Shown piece by piece: positions 13,933 through 24,040 of a stretch of 35,978 bases of DNA. Source of the DNA: Salipiger mucosus DSM 16094. GTDB taxonomy: Bacteria; Pseudomonadota; Alphaproteobacteria; Rhodobacterales; Rhodobacteraceae. Each line of letters starts with the position of its first letter. The stretch's first letter is position 1. The stretch is taken from assembly GCF_000442255.1 (NCBI RefSeq), contig NZ_KE557277.1, positions 1-35,978 of the forward strand, given 5' to 3'. Under the pieces are notes generated by a model, which searched no databases, had not been told where the DNA came from, and saw only the letters and a program-made list of their open reading frames with translations. A program made the translations under genes and the position numbers.

Positions 13933-14826
13933 TCAGGCCAGTTCCGCTTTCAGCCATGAGATGAGGCGATCCACAGCGGCGTAATCCGAGCGCCGGGTGC
14001 CCCTGAAGACGGAAATCTCGTTTGGCCTGTCGACATACAGATCGCAAGCGGGTCGTAATTTGCCGTCGTCTATCATGTCACTGACCGTTCTTTTCCATCC
14101 CAAGGCAACCCCCTGGCCGGCAACCGCCGCCTGCAGCACGAGGGGGTAGCTGTCGAACGATACCATCCGCAAGCGGGACGGACGGGGAAGGCCGGTGGCG
14201 GCGAACCATTCCGGCCAGTCAAACCAGTCCTGCGGCGTGATACGATGCGACAGGAGAGGGAGGTTGCCCAAAGTGTCCGGCGCGCCCGGAGCGGTGTAAT
14301 CCGCGAGCAGGGAGGGCGCGCAGACCGGAAAGATACTGTCCGCCGCGGTAAACAGCAGCCGGGCCGAGCCCGAGGCGCGGCCGGTGGTCTGCAGGGCGAT
14401 GTCGAAGGGTTCGGTGGCCTCCGTAAGGGGGGCAAGCGCACTGACCAGTTGAAGCTGCACCTCGGGATGGCTGGCATGGAAATCCGAAAGACGCGGCATC
14501 AGCCAGTAGAAGGCCTCGCAGAGCTGGCAGCGCAGCACGACGGTACCGGGGTCGTGGCTGCCGCGAAGGGCGGCGACCTCGGCCCGGATCGCTGCCAGAG
14601 CGTCGCCAGCGACCTGTCCCAACCGGCGACCTTCCTCGGTCAGGAACACCGCGCGGTTCCTGCGTTCAAACAGACGCAGGCCCAGCTCTTCCTCAAGCTG
14701 GCTAATCTGGCGGCTGACGGCGGTTTGCGTCAACCCAAGCTCCTCGGCGGCGCGGGTGAAACTCTCAAGCCGGGCCGCGGCCTCGAACGGGCGCAGCCGA
14801 GCAAGTTGGATGTCGTCTGTTTGCAT
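13933..14826 (-). CDS. LysR-family regulator (GcvA-like)
   Basis: A 297-residue LysR-type regulator. The N-terminal winged helix-turn-helix reads LRPFEAAARLESFTRAAEEL then GLTQTAVSRQISQLEEELGL (residues about 11-50). The effector domain contains PLVLQAAVAGQGVALGWKR, typical of the GcvA/AmpR-like subgroup. It is divergent from the DMT-LysE exporter pair starting at 14896, with a perfect 18-bp palindrome between them, so control of that pair is the simplest reading. The ligand is unknown, possibly an exported amino acid. Confidence 0.93.
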   Translation of the reverse strand: MQTDDIQLARLRPFEAAARLESFTRAAEELGLTQTAVSRQISQLEEELGLRLFERRNRAVFLTEEGRRLGQVAGDALAAIRAEVAALRGSHDPGTVVLRCQLCEAFYWLMPRLSDFHASHPEVQLQLVSALAPLTEATEPFDIALQTTGRASGSARLLFTAADSIFPVCAPSLLADYTAPGAPDTLGNLPLLSHRITPQDWFDWPEWFAATGLPRPSRLRMVSFDSYPLVLQAAVAGQGVALGWKRTVSDMIDDGKLRPACDLYVDRPNEISVFRGTRRSDYAAVDRLISWLKAELA

Positions 14827-14875
14827 GACTAGAGCTCATGTATTTTTTCCCTTTTATCATTTTAATTATAACCTT

Positions 14876-14893
14876 GTGAATGATTGCATTCAC
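14876..14893. promoter_or_regulatory. Perfect 7-4-7 palindrome, candidate LysR operator
   Basis: GTGAATG-ATTG-CATTCAC is a perfect inverted repeat in the short AT-rich gap between the LysR gene and the divergent exporter pair, ending two bases before the likely ATG at 14896. Such a position suits a regulator-binding site that also affects the start of transcription or translation. Confidence 0.55.
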
Positions 14894-14895
14894 CC

Positions 14896-15846
14896 ATGAC
14901 ATCTTTCCGAAACATTGGGCATCAGGGGCCGAGCCTCGGTTCGGGGATCGTCGCGATCACGGCGGGCGTCTTGCTGCTTTCGCTGTCCGACGCGCTGGTG
15001 AAACTCAACAACGAGGGTCTATCACTCGGGCAGGTTCTTACAGTCCGATCCGGCATTGCCGTGCTGTGTCTCGGGGCGGTCTTGCGGCTGACCACACCTA
15101 TGAGCATTGGCCTGGTCAGTGTCTCTGGCTGGGTGTGGTTGCGCAGCCTTTGTCTCGCCCTGATGTGGGGCTGCTATTACGCCGGGCTGCCCGAGTTGTC
15201 GTTCTCCATCGCGGCTGCCTGTTATTATACTTCGCCGATGTGGATGGCTTTCCTGTCTTCAACGCTGCTCGGAACGCGCATCGGGGTGCGCGGGGGTGTT
15301 GCGATCCTTTTGGGTCTTGCCGGCGTGATGACGATCCTGCGTCCGGGCTTGGACGAGGTATCGCCGATGATCGGGTTACCGTTGCTTGCCGGGTTCTTCT
15401 ACGCACTCGCGGCCGTGATCACGCAGGGGCGTTGCCGCGCCGTGCCGGCGATGTCGATGGCAATGAACCTCAACCTTGTTCTGTTGCTGGGCGGCCTGGG
15501 GCTGGTCGCCGGCCTGTGGAAGAGCGGACAGGGCAACGACGCGGGCTTCCTGCTGTCGGTCTGGCCTGCGCTGAAGCTGGCGGATCTGGGGTTGCTGGCC
15601 GGATTGGGCGTGCTGCTCGCTGTCATTACCGCCTTGGTCGCCTATGCGTATCAAAGGGCCTCCGCACCGGTCATCGGCTTGTTCGATAATGGGTATCTTG
15701 TCTTCGCCCTGTTCTGGAGCGTCTTGATCTTTGGCGATCGACCGGGCTTCATTGATCTTCTGGGTATTGTGCTGATTGGAAGCGGGGCACTTCTTGCCTC
15801 CACTGCGTCGGCCAATCGTGGCCCGGACCAAAGCGAAGAGGATTGA
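14896..15846 (+). CDS. DMT-superfamily (EamA) transporter
   Basis: An inner-membrane protein of about 316 residues with two EamA repeats and around ten hydrophobic segments (for example GSGIVAITAGVLLLSLSDAL and LGLAGVMTILRPGLDEVSPM). EamA proteins mainly export amino acids and other metabolites. I chose ATG 14896 (MTSFRNIGHQGPSL). The longer frame starts with a TTG at 14884, inside the palindrome. No clear ribosome binding site precedes either start, so a leaderless message is possible. The stop overlaps the region just before the LysE-type gene, with which it forms an operon. Confidence 0.9.
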   Translation: MTSFRNIGHQGPSLGSGIVAITAGVLLLSLSDALVKLNNEGLSLGQVLTVRSGIAVLCLGAVLRLTTPMSIGLVSVSGWVWLRSLCLALMWGCYYAGLPELSFSIAAACYYTSPMWMAFLSSTLLGTRIGVRGGVAILLGLAGVMTILRPGLDEVSPMIGLPLLAGFFYALAAVITQGRCRAVPAMSMAMNLNLVLLLGGLGLVAGLWKSGQGNDAGFLLSVWPALKLADLGLLAGLGVLLAVITALVAYAYQRASAPVIGLFDNGYLVFALFWSVLIFGDRPGFIDLLGIVLIGSGALLASTASANRGPDQSEED

Positions 15847-15848
15847 TC

Positions 15849-16469
15849 ATGTCGCTGGACACCTGGATTGCCTACACCATTGCCTGCGTTGTCCTGACGG
15901 TGATCCCCGGACCGAGCGTCCTGCTCGTGATCGCGCAGTCGCTGACGCGGGGCAGGGTGGCTGCGGCGATGTGCATTCTCGGCGATGTCGTGGGGAGCAT
16001 CGTGCTTGTCGGGCTGTCCTTCGCCGGGGTCGGGGCGATCCTCGCCGCCTCCGCGATCCTCTTCCAGATCGTGAAATGGGCCGGGGTGCTTTACCTGGCG
16101 TGGCTGGGCATCGGCCAGATCATGCAGGCGCGGCGCGATGCACCGGAGAGGGTCACCCATGAAGGTGGGGCTTCTTCCTGGAGCAGCTTTTGGGCCGGAA
16201 CCGTGACCGCCGTGCTGAACCCCAAGGCGATCGTTTTCTACATGGCATTCCTTGCCCAGTTCATCGACCCGCAAGGCGATTTGCCCGTGCAGCTTGCGGT
16301 GCTGACGGTGACCTCCAGCCTTGTTGTCGTGGTGCTGTTGGCCGGGTATGCGCTGATCGCGGAGCGGGCGGGGCGGCTCTTTGATAGTCATCGCGCGCGT
16401 CGCCGCATGGGCTATGCCGGCGGCGGGTTCATGATCGGCGGAAGCGCGGTCATGGCGGTGACGCGTTAG
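15849..16469 (+). CDS. LysE/RhtB-family exporter
   Basis: A 206-residue translocator with the N-terminal motif VIPGPSVLLVIAQSLTRG (residues about 19-36) and the second motif VTAVLNPKAIVFYMAFLAQF. About six hydrophobic segments are present. ATG 15849 is preceded by GAGGA in a good position; the TTG at 15843 is less likely. It is two bases downstream of the DMT transporter gene and almost certainly co-transcribed with it, giving two exporters of different families under one divergent LysR regulator. Confidence 0.93.
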   Translation: MSLDTWIAYTIACVVLTVIPGPSVLLVIAQSLTRGRVAAAMCILGDVVGSIVLVGLSFAGVGAILAASAILFQIVKWAGVLYLAWLGIGQIMQARRDAPERVTHEGGASSWSSFWAGTVTAVLNPKAIVFYMAFLAQFIDPQGDLPVQLAVLTVTSSLVVVVLLAGYALIAERAGRLFDSHRARRRMGYAGGGFMIGGSAVMAVTR

Positions 16470-16520
16470 AGCTTATCGGGAAGGTTGAACGTTGGATCAT
16501 ATTTGTCTTGGTCTGCAGAG

Positions 16521-16943
16521 ATGACAGCCACATCGACCAAACTGGTCGAGAGTTTCTACAACGACGTGTGGAACAAGCGCGACTTCCGAGTGGCGCATGA
16601 GATAATTTCAACTGATTTCAGGTTTCGAGGTTCGCTTGGACCTGAAAAGCGTGGTATCGACGGCTTTCTTGAATACGTTGAAGCCGTCCACAAAGCACTT
16701 GGAAACTATACTTGCATAATCGAGGACTTAGTTTGCAGTGATGACAGGGCGGCTGCCCGTATGATTTTTCGAGGAACACATCAGTCTGAATTTTTCGGAG
16801 TTAGTTGTACCGGCAAAGACATTGAATGGGCGGGCGCCGCTTTCTTTGGAATATCGCACGGCAAGCTCTCCAAGCTTTGGGTGCTTGGCGACCTGGACGC
16901 TGTAAAGCAGCAATTGGGTGCGCCAACAGTCGGCCGGTTCTGA
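16521..16943 (+). CDS. SnoaL-like/ester-cyclase-type protein
   Basis: A 140-residue cytoplasmic protein with the NTF2/SnoaL fold: an N-terminal helix STKLVESFYNDVWNKRDFRV, then STDFRFRGSLGPEKRGIDGF, a central AAARMIFRGTHQSEFFGVS, and a C-terminal GKLSKLWVLGDLDAVKQQLG. It resembles the SnoaL-like polyketide cyclase/ester cyclase group, but the substrate cannot be told. ATG 16521 gives the usual start; the open frame extends upstream to a non-ATG start at 16485. The gene is AT-richer than its neighbours and stands alone, with no partner gene. Confidence 0.8.
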   Translation: MTATSTKLVESFYNDVWNKRDFRVAHEIISTDFRFRGSLGPEKRGIDGFLEYVEAVHKALGNYTCIIEDLVCSDDRAAARMIFRGTHQSEFFGVSCTGKDIEWAGAAFFGISHGKLSKLWVLGDLDAVKQQLGAPTVGRF

Positions 16944-17064
16944 CGTTCTTTGTCCGCTTTGTCACGCTCTTTGCCAAGTCGCAGTCGTCACCGCGAAGTC
17001 ATCCAAGCAGGACTGCCCCGGTGGCAGCATCTCGAACACGGTTGCCTGCTCGCCAATTGACGTT

Positions 17065-17703
17065 TCAGGTGTCCTCGTCCGTTTTCCGGGACCGTTCCGC
17101 CATCAGGTTTGCCATGGTGGGCTTCCCGGTAGCCCTGAGCCCGGCAACCGCGCCAAGATAGTCTCGCTCTTCGCGGTTCTGGCTGATCTTCGATTTTGCG
17201 AGTGTCCGGCTTGCCGTTATTCGGAACGCGACGATGCTTTCCAGCATCCCCTGCATGTAGTCTTGTGGCGCATCTGCCATACGCCAAGCATTCTCGCCGT
17301 TCAGCTTTCGCTCGTGCGTGCGCGTCAGAAGACCTACGGCTGCACGTTTGGCCTGTTCGTCGTGCTGGAACGAAATGGTCCCGTAGATATGTACCGCCTG
17401 ATAGTTCCAGGTCGGAACGTGGCGGTGGTGGTCAGCCTTGCTTGGAAAGAAGTTCGGTGAGATGTAGGCGTCTGGACCACGGAATATGGCCAGAACCTCT
17501 TGCTCCTCGGCGATCAGCCGGTGCATGGCATTTGCCTGTGCGACATGGCCGACCAGTGATCCGTCCGGGGCCCGGAGCAACGGGATGTGGTTTGCCAACA
17601 ATCCTTCTCCCGTCTGCGCCACGATACAGGCCAGTGGCGCTGTATCGAGTATCTCACGGATCGCCGCAGGATCGGTCTCTTCAAAATGCGATGGTGTGTA
17701 CAT
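17065..17703 (-). CDS. FMN-binding negative transcriptional regulator, PaiB-like
   Basis: A 212-residue protein with the family start MYTPSHFEETDPAAIREIL (ATG 17703), followed by ANHIPLLRAPDGSLVGHVAQAN and the signature FRGPDAYISPNFFPSKADHH and VPTWNYQAVHIYG. PaiB proteins have an FMN-binding split-barrel fold and were first linked to repression of sporulation and protease genes in Bacillus; in proteobacteria the role is mostly unknown. The upstream in-frame ATG (17748) is less likely, as homologues start with MYTP. The gene is 66 bases downstream of the oxidoreductase on the same strand, so they may be co-transcribed. Confidence 0.9.
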   Translation of the reverse strand: MYTPSHFEETDPAAIREILDTAPLACIVAQTGEGLLANHIPLLRAPDGSLVGHVAQANAMHRLIAEEQEVLAIFRGPDAYISPNFFPSKADHHRHVPTWNYQAVHIYGTISFQHDEQAKRAAVGLLTRTHERKLNGENAWRMADAPQDYMQGMLESIVAFRITASRTLAKSKISQNREERDYLGAVAGLRATGKPTMANLMAERSRKTDEDT

Positions 17704-17769
17704 TCCCGGCCCCTGTTGCGGTTGAAGTATCGTGCCGCGCGGACGCAATGATGCCCCAACGCTTTTGTA

Positions 17770-18663
17770 TCAAGAAGCGCACCGGCCGGTGCGCGCTTCG
17801 ATAGCCTGGACCACTGCGATCATGTCATCCTCATCGCGGCCCATGGCTTCGGTTTCCGCATAGAGCGCTTCACAGACGTTCATCAGCGGGGAGGCAGTGT
17901 CGGCGGCTCTCGCAGCTTCTAAGACTAGACGGCTGTTTTTCAGCACGTCAGAGATGCCGGCCTGGCGACTGAAATCACGGTTGCGCAGCTTGTCGATCTT
18001 CACGCGGGAGACATCGCTGGCCATCGGCCCGGCGTTGAGGATGTCGGCGAAGCTGTCCATGTCGAGCCCGTGGCGCGCCGCGAAATGCGCAGCTTCGGCA
18101 AGGCCGGTGACCATGGTGATCAGGAAGGTATTGACCGCGAGTTTCATTTGCAGGGCGCCGGGCACGGTGCCGCAGTCGAAAAGCTGTTTGCAGATCGGCG
18201 AGAGCAGGGGACGCAGGCGTTCGATCTCCTCGGGAGGTCCGGCCAGCATGCCGATAAGTTGGCCTGCCTCCGCCGGCTTTCGAGAACCAGAGACCGGCGC
18301 CTCGACAAAGCGTCCGTTGGCGGCGGCGATATCCTGTGACAAGCCTTGGGAGTATTTCGCGGAGGTCGTGCCCATTGACACGATGCAATGCCCGGCGACG
18401 CGGCGCATGAAGGCCTCGGTGCCGCGGCCCAGCACGGCATCTGTCGCCCCTTCGTTTTCCAGCATAAGAAGCATGGTGTTGCACTGCTCGAAGACCTCGC
18501 CCACATCGGCGGCGACCACGGCCCCGGCCTCTCTCAAGGGCGCGGTACGCTCCGGCGTCCGGTTCCAGACCATCAGGGGGCGTCCGGCGTGGCGCAGGTT
18601 TAAGGCCATAGGTTGGCCCATGGTTCCCAGCCCGATGAAACCGATCTGTTCTCCTGTTTGCAT
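17770..18663 (-). CDS. NAD(P)-dependent oxidoreductase, 3-hydroxyisobutyrate dehydrogenase family
   Basis: A 297-residue beta-hydroxyacid dehydrogenase. The N-terminal Rossmann motif is IGFIGLGTMGQPMALNL (residues about 7-23). The substrate-binding signature VEAPVSGSRKPAEAGQL includes the conserved Ser, and the catalytic Lys is in LQMKLAVNTFLI near residue 174. The all-helical C-terminal domain is complete. The family oxidises or reduces 3-hydroxyisobutyrate, tartronate semialdehyde, glyoxylate and similar acids; the exact substrate is unclear. Start chosen at ATG 18663 (MQTGEQIGFIG), as the longer frame extends into the thiC leader without family similarity. Confidence 0.92.
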   Translation of the reverse strand: MQTGEQIGFIGLGTMGQPMALNLRHAGRPLMVWNRTPERTAPLREAGAVVAADVGEVFEQCNTMLLMLENEGATDAVLGRGTEAFMRRVAGHCIVSMGTTSAKYSQGLSQDIAAANGRFVEAPVSGSRKPAEAGQLIGMLAGPPEEIERLRPLLSPICKQLFDCGTVPGALQMKLAVNTFLITMVTGLAEAAHFAARHGLDMDSFADILNAGPMASDVSRVKIDKLRNRDFSRQAGISDVLKNSRLVLEAARAADTASPLMNVCEALYAETEAMGRDEDDMIAVVQAIEARTGRCAS

Positions 18664-18775
18664 GACTGTCTCCCGTGTCTGCGGGACGCAGGCTAGCTGA
18701 CCTAAACAATTTAGAATAACGAATTGATCAAAAGTCTGCGTTCTATAAAGCGGGTAAGTTTTCCTGGCGTCGATA

Positions 18776-18804
18776 TTGACATTGGTGCGATTGCCACGCA
18801 GCTT
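18776..18804 (+). promoter_or_regulatory. thiC: Possible promoter of the thiC operon
   Basis: A consensus -35 hexamer TTGACA is at 18776-18781. With a 17-bp spacer the -10 position reads CAGCTT, which is weak. The start point would fall right at the beginning of the TPP aptamer at 18814, as expected for a riboswitch leader. Confidence 0.35.
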
Positions 18805-18813
18805 GTCGCCACT

Positions 18814-18913
18814 CACCCGGGGGGTCTCGACAAGAGGCTGAGATACTGCTGGCACCCGTGCAGCGCAGTGACCCGATGAACCTGATCCAGTTCACACTGG
18901 CGTAGGGATGGTG
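18814..18913 (+). ncRNA. TPP riboswitch (THI element) upstream of thiC
   Basis: Both conserved cores of the thiamin pyrophosphate aptamer are present: GGCTGAGATACTG around 18836-18848 and ACCCGATGAACCTGATCCAG at 18871-18890, followed by CACACTGGCGTAGGGATGGTG. The P1 helix can be closed by CACC (18814-18817) with GGTG (18910-18913). When TPP binds, expression of the downstream thiC-thiM-thiE operon should fall. No T-run terminator lies between the aptamer and thiC, which suggests control of translation start. Confidence 0.97.
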
Positions 18914-18928
18914 CACTGGCCGCGCGGG

Positions 18929-18954
18929 CCCCGATCACGTGACGCACGTGGGGG
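18929..18954 (+). promoter_or_regulatory. Hairpin in the riboswitch expression platform
   Basis: CCCC-GAT-CACGTG-ACG-CACGTG-GGGG folds into a strong stem with a GAT bulge and a 3-nt loop, just after the TPP aptamer. It has no following T-run. The thiC ribosome binding site GGAGG (19016-19020) lies further on and could pair with CTCC near 18997-19000, so this stem may be one arm of a switching structure. Confidence 0.45.
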
Positions 18955-19011
18955 CGAAAACCACACCGGCAATCCCATTCGAACGCGGAACTGGGTCTCC
19001 AACGCATATAG

Positions 19012-21634
<2,623 letters not shown>

Positions 21635-21638
<4 letters not shown>

Positions 21639-22273
21639 AGCCGTCTTTCGACCTGTCGCTGTATCTCGTGCTCGATCCCGGCCTTTGCGCCGGGATCGGG
21701 ATGGTCGAAACTGCGCGCCGGGCGGTCGCGGGCGGCGCGACGATGGTCCAGCTGCGCGACAAGACGGGCGGCACGGCGGCGATGATCGAAACCGGCCGTG
21801 CCCTGAAACGCGCGCTTGCGGGAAGCGGGGCGCGTCTGATCGTCAACGACGATGTCGAGGCCGCGGTCGCGATCGGCGCGGATGGCCTGCATATCGGGCA
21901 GGGCGACATGCCCGTGGCCGAGGCCCGCGCACGGATCGGAGAGGCGATGCTTCTGGGCCTGTCGGTGGAAAGCCCCGCGCTGGCTGCGGCGGTCGATCCG
22001 CATCTGGTCGATTACATCGGCGCCGGGCCGGTCTTTGCCACGCCCACCAAACAGGACCACAAGCGCCCGGTTGGCTTTGACGGATTGGCGGCGCAGGTCG
22101 CGGCCAGCCCGGTCCCGGCGGTCGCCATCGGCGGGCTGAAACGCCAACACATCGCACAGGCCTTCGCCGCCGGTGCGCAGGGCATCGCGGTGGTGTCTGC
22201 GATTTGCGGCCAGCCCGATCCAGAAAAAGCGGCGCGGCGATTGCGGTGCGCAACCGATGGGGCGAGGAACTGA
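21635..22273 (+). CDS. thiE: Thiamine-phosphate synthase ThiE
   Basis: A 212-residue TIM-barrel enzyme that joins HMP pyrophosphate and thiazole phosphate to give thiamin phosphate. Typical motifs are LYLVLDPGLC at the N-terminus, GGATMVQLRDKTGGTAAMIE (pyrophosphate and substrate site), LIVNDDVEAAVAIGADGLHI with GQGDMPVAEAR, then YIGAGPVFATPTKQDHKRPV and AIGGLKRQHI. It is the last gene of the riboswitch-controlled thiC-thiM-thiE operon. It ends four bases before the stop of the convergent Nudix gene, and no terminator fits in the gap. Confidence 0.96.
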
Positions 22274-22277
22274 GGCC

Positions 22278-22736
22278 TCAGAAGATAGAGGTCTTCAGGG
22301 GTAGCCGCACGATGCTCTCAAAGCCGCGCGACCAGTCGTGCCAGAATCTCCCGCGCAGGACGGCAGGAAAGACATGGGCTTCGGGCAAGTCGTCCTCGGC
22401 GAACCATCCCGCGTCGCTGATGTTTTCCCGTGGGTCCGGGTTCCGGGACAGCGCCATGCTGCCGGACACCAATCGCGCGGTGAACCAGAATTTCACCATC
22501 CTGCCTGAGCTATCAATCAACTCGTCCATATAGGCGAGCTGTTGCGTCTCGATCCGCAGGCCGGTTTCCTCGAAGGTTTCGCGTCGGGCGGTTTCTTCAA
22601 GCTCTTCCCCGCCCTCAACGCCGCCGCCGGGCGGTGCCCAGAAGTCGTATTCGCCCTGACGGAAATGGCGTAGCAGCAGGAGCCTGCCCTGGTTGACGAC
22701 AAGCGCTCCGGCCGAAATGCGGTGCGGCAAGGTCAT
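22278..22736 (-). CDS. Nudix hydrolase (distal gene of the thiD operon)
   Basis: A 152-residue protein with a full Nudix box: GGGVEGGEELEETARRETFE followed by ETGL (residues about 37-60), containing the REXXEE metal-binding glutamates in the form RETFEE. Nudix enzymes hydrolyse nucleoside diphosphates linked to another group, or organic pyrophosphates. It overlaps thiD by four bases, so it is translationally coupled and under the same TPP riboswitch. The substrate is unknown; a pyrimidine pyrophosphate of thiamin metabolism is possible, by analogy with HMP-PP hydrolysis reported for E. coli NudJ. Confidence 0.9.
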   Translation of the reverse strand: MTLPHRISAGALVVNQGRLLLLRHFRQGEYDFWAPPGGGVEGGEELEETARRETFEETGLRIETQQLAYMDELIDSSGRMVKFWFTARLVSGSMALSRNPDPRENISDAGWFAEDDLPEAHVFPAVLRGRFWHDWSRGFESIVRLPLKTSIF

Positions 22737-23551
22737 TCTGGCGCTTCGGCCTCAGCGGGCCAGAGTGCGTGGAAATGGTGCACCGGCCCGTGGCCTTGGC
22801 CCACGTCCAGCGCGTCGCTTTGGGCAAGCGCGGCATGCAGATAGGCCTTGGCGCGCGCCACGGCCTCGGGCATGTCGTGATTTGGCAAAAGCGCCGCGAT
22901 GGCCGAGGAGAGGGTGCAGCCGGTGCCGTGATCGTTGGTCGTGGCGAGGCGCGGAGCGGAAAAGGTCTGCGTCGCTTCAGGACCGGCCAGCAGGTCGGTG
23001 CTGTCCGCGCCCGCCAGATGCCCGCCCTTGAGCAGCACGTAATCGGAGCCGAGTGCCAGGAGGTCGGGCAGGGCGGTCTGCATCGTCTCGGCGGTCCAGT
23101 CGTCTTCTCGGGCCAGCAGCACGGCGGCCTCTGGCAGGTTCGGGGTGATGACGCGGGCCAGCGGCACCAGCGCCTCGCGCACGGCCGAAACCGCTTCGGG
23201 GTCGAGCAGCGCATGGCCGCTTTTCGCGACCATCACCGGGTCGAGCACGATGTTGCGGATGCCGTGATGACGCAGCCGGTCGGCCACGGCGCGGGCGATG
23301 CCCGCGTTGGCGATCATGCCGATCTTCACCGCGTCAATGCGCACATCCTCCAGCACCGCGTCGATCTGGTCGGCGACGAAACTGGGGTCGAGCGCCTGGA
23401 AAGACCGGACGCCGCAGGTGTTCTGCGCCACCACCGCGGTGATGGCGGAACAGGCATAGGCTCCAAGCGCGGACATGGCCTTGATGTCGGCCTGGATGCC
23501 CGCGCCGCCCGAAGGGTCGGTGCCCGCGATGGTCAGGACATTGGCGATCAT
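22733..23551 (-). CDS. thiD: Bifunctional HMP/HMP-P kinase ThiD
   Basis: A 272-residue ribokinase-fold enzyme that phosphorylates HMP and HMP-P to HMP pyrophosphate, the substrate for ThiE. It begins VLTIAGTDPSGGAGIQADIK, the classical ThiD start, with YACSAITAVVAQNTCGVRSF after it, IVLDPVMVAKSGHALLD in the middle and the anion-hole motif DHGTGCTLSSAIAA near residues 213-226. It overlaps both neighbouring Nudix genes by four bases, giving a tightly coupled Nudix-thiD-Nudix operon. Confidence 0.97.
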   Translation of the reverse strand: MIANVLTIAGTDPSGGAGIQADIKAMSALGAYACSAITAVVAQNTCGVRSFQALDPSFVADQIDAVLEDVRIDAVKIGMIANAGIARAVADRLRHHGIRNIVLDPVMVAKSGHALLDPEAVSAVREALVPLARVITPNLPEAAVLLAREDDWTAETMQTALPDLLALGSDYVLLKGGHLAGADSTDLLAGPEATQTFSAPRLATTNDHGTGCTLSSAIAALLPNHDMPEAVARAKAYLHAALAQSDALDVGQGHGPVHHFHALWPAEAEAPE

Positions 23552-23994
23552 GCCAGCACCTCCGCCATCAAGGCGGCCTCGTGCGCGACCTCGGCCACAT
23601 CGAGGCTCAGCGCGAGGCTGGTGTCATTCAGCGCGCCTAGTTCGAACCATCGCGCCTCGAGCGCGTCATCTCCAGCGACCGGTTCTCCGGCGGTCCATCG
23701 GAACAGCACAGCGATCAGGATGAAATGATGGCGCACGTTACCGGTGGTGTCGTGGTCAAAGGCGTCAACTGACGTGAATACGCGGAGCGGCTCGGCGGAA
23801 ACGCCGGTTTCCTCCGCCAGTTCTCTTGTTGCGGCTTCGAACAGTGTTTCGCCGTGCTTGATCTTTCCGCCCGGAAATCCCCATCGTCCCGCGTCGGGCG
23901 GATTCGCGCGGCGAACGAGAAGGACCTGGTTGTCGCGTATGACGGCGGCGATGGTCGCCGAAATCGGGCGGGGGGCTGTTGATGGTGATAGCAA
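23548..23994 (-). CDS. Nudix hydrolase (first gene of the riboswitch-controlled thiD operon)
   Basis: A 148-residue protein with Nudix box GGKIKHGETLFEAATRELAE followed by ETGV (residues about 42-65). The preceding strand VLLVRRANPPDAGRWGFPGG resembles MutT/ADP-ribose pyrophosphatase-type members. The start is a TTG (23994): it has the only well-placed ribosome binding site (GAGG, five bases ahead), and no ATG occurs before the conserved ISATIAAVIRDNQVLL strand. Being the first gene behind a TPP riboswitch, it is likely to act on a thiamin-pathway pyrophosphate or on damaged or toxic analogues. That is inference from context only. Confidence 0.88.
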   Translation of the reverse strand: MLSPSTAPRPISATIAAVIRDNQVLLVRRANPPDAGRWGFPGGKIKHGETLFEAATRELAEETGVSAEPLRVFTSVDAFDHDTTGNVRHHFILIAVLFRWTAGEPVAGDDALEARWFELGALNDTSLALSLDVAEVAHEAALMAEVLA

Positions 23995-23996
23995 GG

Positions 23997-24018
23997 CGGC
24001 CTCGTTATGCTGAGGCCG
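23997..24018 (-). promoter_or_regulatory. SD-sequestering hairpin of the second TPP riboswitch
   Basis: On the minus strand CGGCCTC (24018-24012) pairs perfectly with GAGGCCG (24003-23997) around an 8-nt loop. The GAGG in the 3' arm is the ribosome binding site for the TTG start at 23994, so this stem would block translation. No T-run follows, which points to translational rather than transcriptional control. Confidence 0.7.
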
Positions 24019-24040
24019 GCAAGGGCAAGAGGGCGCTGCG

